From Zopfochytrium polystomum (lineage: Eukaryota > Chytridiomycota > Chytridiomycetes > Chytridiales > Chytridiaceae), in contig JAIVFJ010000149.1 in NCBI GenBank assembly GCA_025765615.1, positions 99,613 to 163,612 of the forward strand: a stretch of DNA of 64,000 bases, given 5' to 3'. Position numbers and translations under genes: made by a program. The notes under the pieces were generated by a model. That model did no database searches and was not told where the DNA came from. It worked only from the letters and a program-made list of their open reading frames with translations. Numbering within the stretch: position 1 is the first letter of the stretch; each line of letters starts with the position of its first letter. Shown here piece by piece: positions 57,632 through 64,000 of the stretch.

Positions 57632-58579
57632 ATGGCGAGCATGCGGGACGCCCTCAATAGGCTGCAGGTGATTTATGACGCCTGCAACCCAGAGGCCGTC
57701 GCCGCAAAGCAAGCCGAAGCCGGCTTGGACGAGTTCCAGCGCCTCCGAAAACGCCTTCATAGAGATATTCGCGCAATCAGAACCGCTCTCCGCGAACGGG
57801 AAGATCTCCTCACCACGCAGGGAACAACCCCAGAAACTGCCGAACAAAGTTACCGCATTCGCATCCAGATCCGCGCCGTTCGCGATGCAGCCGATCGCAT
57901 GAAAGAGATTGTTGCAAAGGAGGAGAAGCGGGCGGCCAAGCGTGGAAAAGACGATGGCAGCAAGGAAAATAAAGACCCGGACGATCCTGCCGCACAGAAG
58001 GCTGCCAAGCTTGCTGAGAGGAAGGAGATTCTGGACCTGACACTCCGTCACATCGAGGAGGTTGAGAACCTTGAGCGGCGGCGCTTCAACGAGGGCGTTG
58101 CTATCGATCGGGAGGAGCTCATGGCTGGCGGAAACACTGGAGTAGCTGGCCGAGCGGGTGGCCACCGGGCCATCGGAACCTACGGGGGGCACTACGATGA
58201 CGTGTCACCTTCCTCTCCGTCTGGCGCTGACCCTTTCGAGTCAGGTCTTCCGGACATTGACGTCGAGGAAGACTTCAAGGCCATTAACGAGCGTAACCGT
58301 GCAATCGACGAAGATCTCGAAGTGATCGGCGCTGGTGTTGCTCGCTTAAAGGAGCTCGCGAATAACATGGGCCAGGAGCTGGACCGTCAGAACGAGGATT
58401 TAGCGGAGGTCGACCGAAAAGTCAACAAGGCATTGGATCACGTCGACAATGTAAACATCCAAATGAGGAAAGTGGTCGATGGAGTAATGAAGGGCGACAA
58501 GTTCATGATGAATTGCATCCTCTTGTGCGTTTTGCTTGCTCTATTAGGATTCATTGCGAGTTTGTTCCAAACGACTTAA
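57632..58579 (+). CDS. Qc-SNARE, SYP7-like syntaxin
   Basis: A single exon of 315 residues. The N-terminal 130 residues are helical and charged (DEFQRLRKRLHRDIRAIRTA). The SNARE motif follows: AIDEDLEVIGAGVARLKELA, NMGQELDRQ (zero-layer Gln), then LAEVDRKVNKALDHVDNVNI. A C-terminal membrane anchor (MNCILLCVLLALLGFIASLF) and three residues complete it. The motif is very like plant SYP71 (NEELDRQ, DEIDTKVDKA). SYP7 proteins act at the ER and plasma membrane in plants. The tail-anchored topology is clear. The gene has no intron, unlike nearly all its neighbours. Confidence 0.85.
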   Translation: MASMRDALNRLQVIYDACNPEAVAAKQAEAGLDEFQRLRKRLHRDIRAIRTALREREDLLTTQGTTPETAEQSYRIRIQIRAVRDAADRMKEIVAKEEKRAAKRGKDDGSKENKDPDDPAAQKAAKLAERKEILDLTLRHIEEVENLERRRFNEGVAIDREELMAGGNTGVAGRAGGHRAIGTYGGHYDDVSPSSPSGADPFESGLPDIDVEEDFKAINERNRAIDEDLEVIGAGVARLKELANNMGQELDRQNEDLAEVDRKVNKALDHVDNVNIQMRKVVDGVMKGDKFMMNCILLCVLLALLGFIASLFQTT

Positions 58580-58691
58580 ACATCAGTCATTATTTGTGGA
58601 AAAAAAGTACTGCTTTTCATAAAACTGCATAATCTCTCATGTGGGGCGTTTCCTTAACGATAGTCTTAAGGTTGTGTCCGTCTGCGCATGT

Positions 58692-58750
<59 letters not shown>

Positions 58751-59350
58751 GTTGTGTGTGTGTGTTGTTTGAACAACGGTCGTGGAGGCCGCCATGACCA
58801 CTGTCATTAACCCTCTGGACCCAACATATCAATCGTTAGACGGTGGTCCAAGTAAACATAAGTCGTGAATTTGGAGGCACTCCCAGCCAAACAACCGGAG
58901 ACGAATTATTTTTTTTTTTCCCGAAAAACATTGGCTTCAATCCCTCATGCGCAAAATCTCAGTTGCAACATCAGTGCCAAAACACAACTCAGTGGTGGAG
59001 CTTCAGCACCACTTCGTGCAGCTGTCACGACGGTTGACGGCCGAGTAGGGACCCGCGCGGTGCTGGATGCTACGTCGTCGAAGGTGGTGGCGGCGCGGGG
59101 GCAGCGTCGCCGTGAGTGCCGTTCCTCGAAACCGTCGCCGGCAGTCATTGTAAATCTGCTCGCATGACAACTGCACATAGTGCAAATCAAGCTCAGCTGG
59201 GTCCTAAATATGTGTGGACGGCGTGGAAGGCAAGCACTGCGCTGAGTCGGGCTCCGCATTGGGTGCCCAGCCCGCCCGTGAGAAAAACGATCAGATCTGT
59301 GGGATCGCGGTCAACATTTCTCCTTTTTTTATGAATTCACTGTGAGGATG
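58580..59350. other. Intergenic with GT microsatellite and a weak helicase-like remnant
   Basis: GT repeats at about 58695-58760. On the minus strand near 59040-59185 a short frame reads FRGTALTATLPP, like motif III of RecQ/telomere-linked helicases, without the rest of the domain. It may be a relic or chance. Confidence 0.3.
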
Positions 59351-60215
59351 ACAGGCAGTTGAGCCTGCAACCTTAAATAAAAGGATTATACCCTGCTTTT
59401 TTAACTGGTAACTTGTGAGGATTATCAATTTGACTCAACCAAACAACATTTCATAAAAGTGATGTAACACAGTCGGACCATGTTTCTTATTATTTTCATG
59501 GGTTATTATTTTTATATTATTATTGTCCCTGCAAGCCAAATCACTGCCATTTGGACTGTCTCTTAGTTGCAACCATGAATATTATTCATTATTTTTATTA
59601 CTATCATTACACTTAGTTGCAGGTCGAATGGGTCAAGCTGCTCTGCACTATTGGCCAGAGGCCCTCCAGCTCAGTAGTGCAGAGCGCTCCATTTGACGGG
59701 AAAGGTGAGCGAACAATGCAGAAATGCTAAGTTCTGCACAACAACCAGACTTGCCCTCCTCACTTTTGAAAATGGATTAGGATGATGTGCTTCAGTGGGT
59801 TGAAGAGTCCAGGTGAGCACAGAGCTGACACAGAGCTGCTGCACAAGCTTCACAAAAGGGTACAAGATCATAGGGGGTTTTCTCCTTTCCGCATTGATGA
59901 TTTTTACATATTTTTTCAACTAGTCGTTTATCCTGTTTTTCCTGTTTTACTGTTTTATCTTTGTTTCTTTGTTTGTTTGTATGAATGAGTTGGCTGGTCT
60001 GGTATTATGTGGTGGTATGGTCTCTCTGGTATTCCTCCCTGTCCCAGGTTGCCAAAAGGTAGCTATGTGACCAGCTATGGTCCACAGTGTGTGTTGCTGA
60101 TATCCACTGTGCCAGTGACCCAGTTGATTCAGGCAGCCATTTCAGTGAGTTAACAAAGACTATTGATTTGGACAAGAGGTGAGTGAGTATTCTGAATATC
60201 AATGCAATGAAACAA
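59351..60215. other. AT-rich repeat-region sequence without genes
   Basis: ATT-rich stretch near 59490-59610 and TTTG repeats near 59963-59980. Composition shifts sharply from the gene island. No frame worth calling. Confidence 0.5.
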
Positions 60216-60630
60216 AGTGTAAACAGTCTACTCTGAGTGAGTCAGTGGAAGGAGTGAATGAAGTGGAGATGTGTGTTTGTGGGTGTTCCTTCTCCCCAAC
60301 TTGGAGAGAAAGAGAAAAACTCTGTTATGAATAATTGACACATAGTGATGATATGCTCGCTATAATAGTTGCTAGGCAAGGATGACAGGCACAGGGTAAA
60401 AACCTCTCCTATATTATCTGCTTGAGCAGAGGAGGAGGAAAACTGTTAACACTGGGTTTCTGTTCCACTTAATACTTCGAGTATTTGTCAACAGTGCAAG
60501 CCAGCGCCCAGGTCTGCATTGGTGGTGGCTTGCTCTCCCATAGGCATTGTGAGAATGATAACTGACAGTCACAATAGGTTCAGGTCCGTCTTGCGCCTCT
60601 TGCTGCTAACCAGTCAGTTCCACCTAACAA
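60216..60630 (-). repeat. Copia LTR family A, minus-strand copy
   Basis: About 415 bp, reverse complement of the LTR at 6898-7309 and clearly homologous along its length (start TGTTAGGTGGAACTGACTGG, end TTTACA). The many differences seem mostly C/T and G/A changes. No matching target duplication is visible (CAAAG before, AGGCT after), and no polypurine tract or RT follows. It is therefore a rearranged solo LTR. Confidence 0.75.
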
Positions 60631-60676
60631 GGCTGGGAACAGCCATACTTTGGTGAACCTCCTTTTCTCAAAGGTA

Positions 60677-60790
60677 CTATGAGATCCTCTACATCTCTGA
60701 AGGCTCATCCCATAGTCTAGTGGAATGTGGGGAAAGGACAATTCATCCATGATGGGGAACTCTTGGTTCTACAGTACCCTGGTGTTGGTG
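60677..60790 (+). repeat. SINE-like repeat, copy B
   Basis: TAGTCTAGTGG box A at 60713-60723, preceded by CTATGAGATCC and GGCTCAT and followed by GATGGGGAACTC, TTGGTTCTACAGTACCCTGG. It matches the minus-strand copy at 9660-9806. Confidence 0.45.
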
Positions 60791-61439
60791 TTAATACTAC
60801 TCTCTATGTATGCTCTGAAAGCACAGATATACCAATCAATAAATGTCATGAGTCATTGCTGACTCATGAGTGTCATAACATCCATGGACAAACATACAGA
60901 GACAAGTCTCCACATGAATGAATCATGGGTGCCATAGGCATGAGTTGACAGGGTCAAGCCCTGGGGCACCCATACAGGATGGAATGGTATCTGACATACC
61001 AACTTGATGTGGAAGATGAGACAGGCTTGACTTGAAGAGGGAAGAACCTGATGGTGAAGTTGTGCTCAAAAGAGGGTGCAATGGCAGATTACTGTAAGCA
61101 ACAAAGAAAGCTTGGCCCACTCTGCACTAGCCTCTCTAAGTTCTCATCTCAGTAGACCCAACCCAACTTGGTCTTCACACACTCTTGCTTTGGGAAGGGG
61201 GCACTCACACAGCTTGGCCTACTCTGCACTTGCCTGGGGAATGCTACCTCTATTTGCTTGGTCTGGGGCCTCTGGCCAAAGAGGACTTCTAATCCACCCT
61301 GCTTGGCCTACTCTGCGCTTGCCAGGGGGATCTCCTACACCAAAAGAGGGCTCCATCTTCCCTGCTTGGCCCACTCTGCACTTTGCCAGGGAAGGTCTCC
61401 TATCCACCACACACATGGTCTTTTGGGGAGGCACTCACC
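60791..61439. other. Repeat-region sequence, no gene
   Basis: Several diverged tandem copies of a CTTGGCCYACTCTGC... block (near 61110, 61214, 61302 and 61363) at roughly 60-100 bp spacing. No coding signal. Confidence 0.45.
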
Positions 61440-62090
61440 TTACAACACACTGAAAGGAGATATGAGGGACACAACTAGTCAAACAGGGGCTGCCCAAGCG
61501 GGAGTCTTATTGATTGTTTTTGAGTTGAGAGTTATTATTGAAGAGAAGAAGGGGAAGAGGGGCAGTATTTATGGGGATCAGAGAGAGAAAGAAAGAAGGA
61601 GGAAGAAAAAGAAGAAAAGACAAAAGACAGTAAAAAGGAGAAAATGAAAGAAAAGAACAATTTGTAAGAATGAATCATCTTTCGGTCACACCCCCCTCCA
61701 CCCAGTGTCTCTCCTGCCTCAAATTTGAGATGGGCTGAAATTGAGGGCTGGGAGGCCACATCAGTGCAGGGACAGAGGCTTGAAAGGTGGGAAAAAGGGA
61801 AAATAAGAGAAAATGAGTAAAAATAAGAAGAAATAAGAAGAAATAAAGGGTGTTCCCCTTGTGCTTTGGCCCATTCAGCACAAGGAACACGGGATGCTCT
61901 TTTTGATGCAGGGCATCAGCACTGAGTTACTTTTGAAAGTAAAAATAAGTATTCAAACATAGGAATAGAGTGGTTGTTTGTGATTGATGGGGGGCCACTA
62001 TATGTAAAGGTAAAACCAATGAACTAGCCAAGGAAGAGCTTTTAAAGAGACCTCAACAGCTCAATGGCCCATGAGATTAGGAATCTCATA
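61440..62090 (-). repeat. LTR family B, minus-strand copy (far end approximate)
   Basis: Reverse complement of the repeat at 8755-9310: TATGAGATTCCTAATCTCAT start at 62090, shared CACAAGG/GATGTGGCC blocks and a TATA-like ATAAATACT near 61566. It is longer than the plus copy, with diverged ends. Confidence 0.55.
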
Positions 62091-64000
62091 GTACTCAGTC
62101 CTTGTAATGAAGTTTGCAAATCTAACTCTTCACACAAGGACTGGAAGGTTGTGAGGAAGAAGACTTCTGGCGAAGACTGAAGCCAGGATGTGAGACTGTC
62201 CACTCTAAATCTCCTCACCCTGAGCTGGAGGTGGAAATAGAGCAATGGCCTAAATACCAATCCTATCTAATGAAAAGGGGCAAAAGAAGGTGTCTAGGGG
62301 TCACCAGACAGGAAAATGTATTTGGAGTCTCCTAAAGCCCATCATCAAACACAAAAGAAACTCCTTAAAAACAAAAAAGAGCAGCTATCACACATCTAAA
62401 GGGAAACATAAGAAAAGTGTGACAAGGGTGGCACAATCACAAAAGAAAGTCCAAAATGCCTCTGGTCCAAGACACAGTGAAACCCCAATGGCAAAGCCAA
62501 AGGGACCAAATCACTCAGTAAGGAATGAGACTTAGGGCAACAAAGGGGGCACCTAAGGCAGCACCAACCAATCTGTGCCAGCTCGTTCCCAAGGCAGAAG
62601 CCAAGGGGGAAGGCAAGAGAGTGGGGAGGAAGTGGCCAAGTCCCAACCTGTTGGAGCCACCAACTTGGAACACCAGCTCCCTCTCTGCCAAAGACAAGCC
62701 CTAAGTTGGAGGGGGTTGGACACAAAGGGCAAACACAAGGAACAGTTAGTGCGCAGAGATGCCTGTTGGATCAAACCAGAACTGTTTTCCACTTTACAGA
62801 ACCAGACACATCTTGTCTCACTCCCAAGAGAGGTTCCAACTCAATCCAAGGAGGGGGCACGCAGGGGTGGGAGACAGTGGGACTCTTCTTACTTCATCCT
62901 ACTAGGACACAGACATCTGCTTCACCAAGCCAGAGGAATTCCCTATCTTAGAAGCAAGGAAGGTTAACATGTGAGACTATACTCACTCCTTTGACCCTGG
63001 GATCTGGGCCCTAGAGTGAGGGAAAGCAAATAATAGGCTAAAACTAACTTTATTGGGCTGTTGTCTAGGGGGTGTTTCAACCCTACTACTTGCCTAGTCC
63101 ACGAAGTATCCCTACTGATCTGTCTAACAGGGGTCTCAAACACAAAGAATGAACATTCAGAGGGACAATCCTCTGAAGGATCGGTGCTGAAGCACCGATT
63201 ACTCGCGTGGCTGCGGGCCGATGCGAGGGGAAACGGAAGGGCACTCCCGAGGGCGCAACACAACCGCAGAATAAAGAGAGAGAAGAGGGAAACGGGGGTT
63301 TTTATCTCAGGAACCTAATCTCAAATACAACAGGAGCGGTTAATAGCGACGGGACGGACAGGGCGCGACCTAGCGCCCCTCGTCGCAGACAGTGCTGCGG
63401 GAGCCCTCGTCGTCGCCAGCGACGGGGGGGAGAGAGAGAAGGGAGTCGACTATGTAGGGGTCGGAAGGTCGCCAGCAGGGAACTCGCACGCGGAAACACC
63501 TGCGATCGTACACGCACCCCGCCGGGCTGCGTCGGCACGATCACTCGACCAACGGGCTTTATCGCATCGCACTCGTACTCACACATCTCGCCCTCACAGC
63601 AATAGGACCGAGGCAGGCGCTTGTAGATCGAACTCTCAGGCGTCGGGGGCTGCACCAGGCGCAGCCACCAACACCCTCGCGGGGACGGGAAGGTGGGGGA
63701 CAACGACGCCGTCGTCGCCACCACCACCACCACCGTCGTCGCGGCGGGCAAGCGCCAGGGATCCTCACTCCAACACAGAGCCGGCAATGTCACACAGTCG
63801 CTGGTGGGGCCAGCTGCATTCCCCACCCACGGCCCCTTAAGAGGAGCCCCACGAAGGGACCATGTACACACCCGGGTGTGTACCATCTCTCACGACCCTC
63901 ACCTTTGCAAGCCAGATGGATTTGAAGGGACTCTGTATTGGTGCCAATGGACAGAAATCAGATTGAAGAAAAAAGGAAAAAGAGAAATGGCCCAAAAACA
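62091..64000. other. Repeat-region sequence to the window end
   Basis: No domain found on either strand. A perfect hairpin, ATCGGTGCT-GA-AGCACCGAT, lies at 63180-63199 at a jump in GC content. A minus-strand open frame (63302-63886) in the GC-rich part has no recognisable motif and is not called as a gene. Confidence 0.4.

Noticed and set aside
60216..60630. Full copia element on the minus strand
   Set aside because: No polypurine tract, RT or second LTR next to it, and no target duplication.
63302..63886. Minus-strand frame of 194 codons
   Set aside because: GC-rich repeat region, biased composition, no motif; not enough to call a gene.

Overview
The window looks like nuclear DNA of an early-diverging, zoosporic fungus, most probably a chytrid (Chytridiomycota or a close relative). 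Almost every gene is split by short GT-AG introns (about 46-163 nt). The gene content is fungal, but it includes genes expected in flagellated cells: a PGPGSY-repeat (SHIPPO/ODF3-like) protein, a WDR49-like EF-hand/WD40 protein and a KIF12-like kinesin. It also has a Kv-type potassium channel and a SYP7-like Qc-SNARE, both rare or absent in Dikarya. I cannot name the species. Exon models below were built by eye from splice motifs, reading-frame phase and protein-family conservation.

Layout. 1-9.85 kb is a transposon graveyard. A decayed Ty1/copia element (1-961 and 5006-7309) is split by a complete-looking Ty3/gypsy chromovirus (962-5005) with identical 398-bp LTRs and a 5-bp target duplication. 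Further LTRs, a second copia RT fragment and tRNA-derived SINE-like repeats follow. 10.0-58.6 kb is a gene island. In order it holds a polyQ protein with four repeat modules (-), RIB3 with a degenerate amidohydrolase-like front half (-), ELP4 (-), kinesin (+), Kv channel (+), SHIPPO protein (-), membrane RING E3 (+), LETM1 (+), alpha/beta hydrolase (+), F-box/LRR (-), epoxide hydrolase (-), glutathione reductase (-), WDR49-like (-), DNA ligase I (+), RagA/Gtr1 (-), DEDDy exonuclease (-), RasGEF (-) and SNARE (+). 58.6-64 kb returns to repeats, with inverted copies of LTR and SINE families also seen at the left edge.

Most unusual content. The chromovirus is a compact device: tandem heat-shock elements in its promoter, an 11-nt self-priming site of Tf1 type, and a CCCAAAC slippery heptamer followed by a plausible H-type pseudoknot for -1 frameshifting. 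It also has an integrase and a chromodomain, but no reverse transcriptase or RNase H, so it looks like a recently mobile, trans-dependent element. Other points of interest are the RIB3 fusion, the unrecognised four-module polyQ protein, an 8-nt microexon in the Kv channel, GC-AG introns, and a +1 homopolymer frameshift in DNA ligase I.

The host genes do not form a single pathway. Several share short divergent promoters (ELP4/kinesin 116 bp; SHIPPO/RING 274 bp; WDR49-like/ligase 292 bp) or very short tandem gaps (reductase/epoxide hydrolase 38 bp; exonuclease/RagA 42 bp), which shows a compact gene space between repeat-rich flanks.
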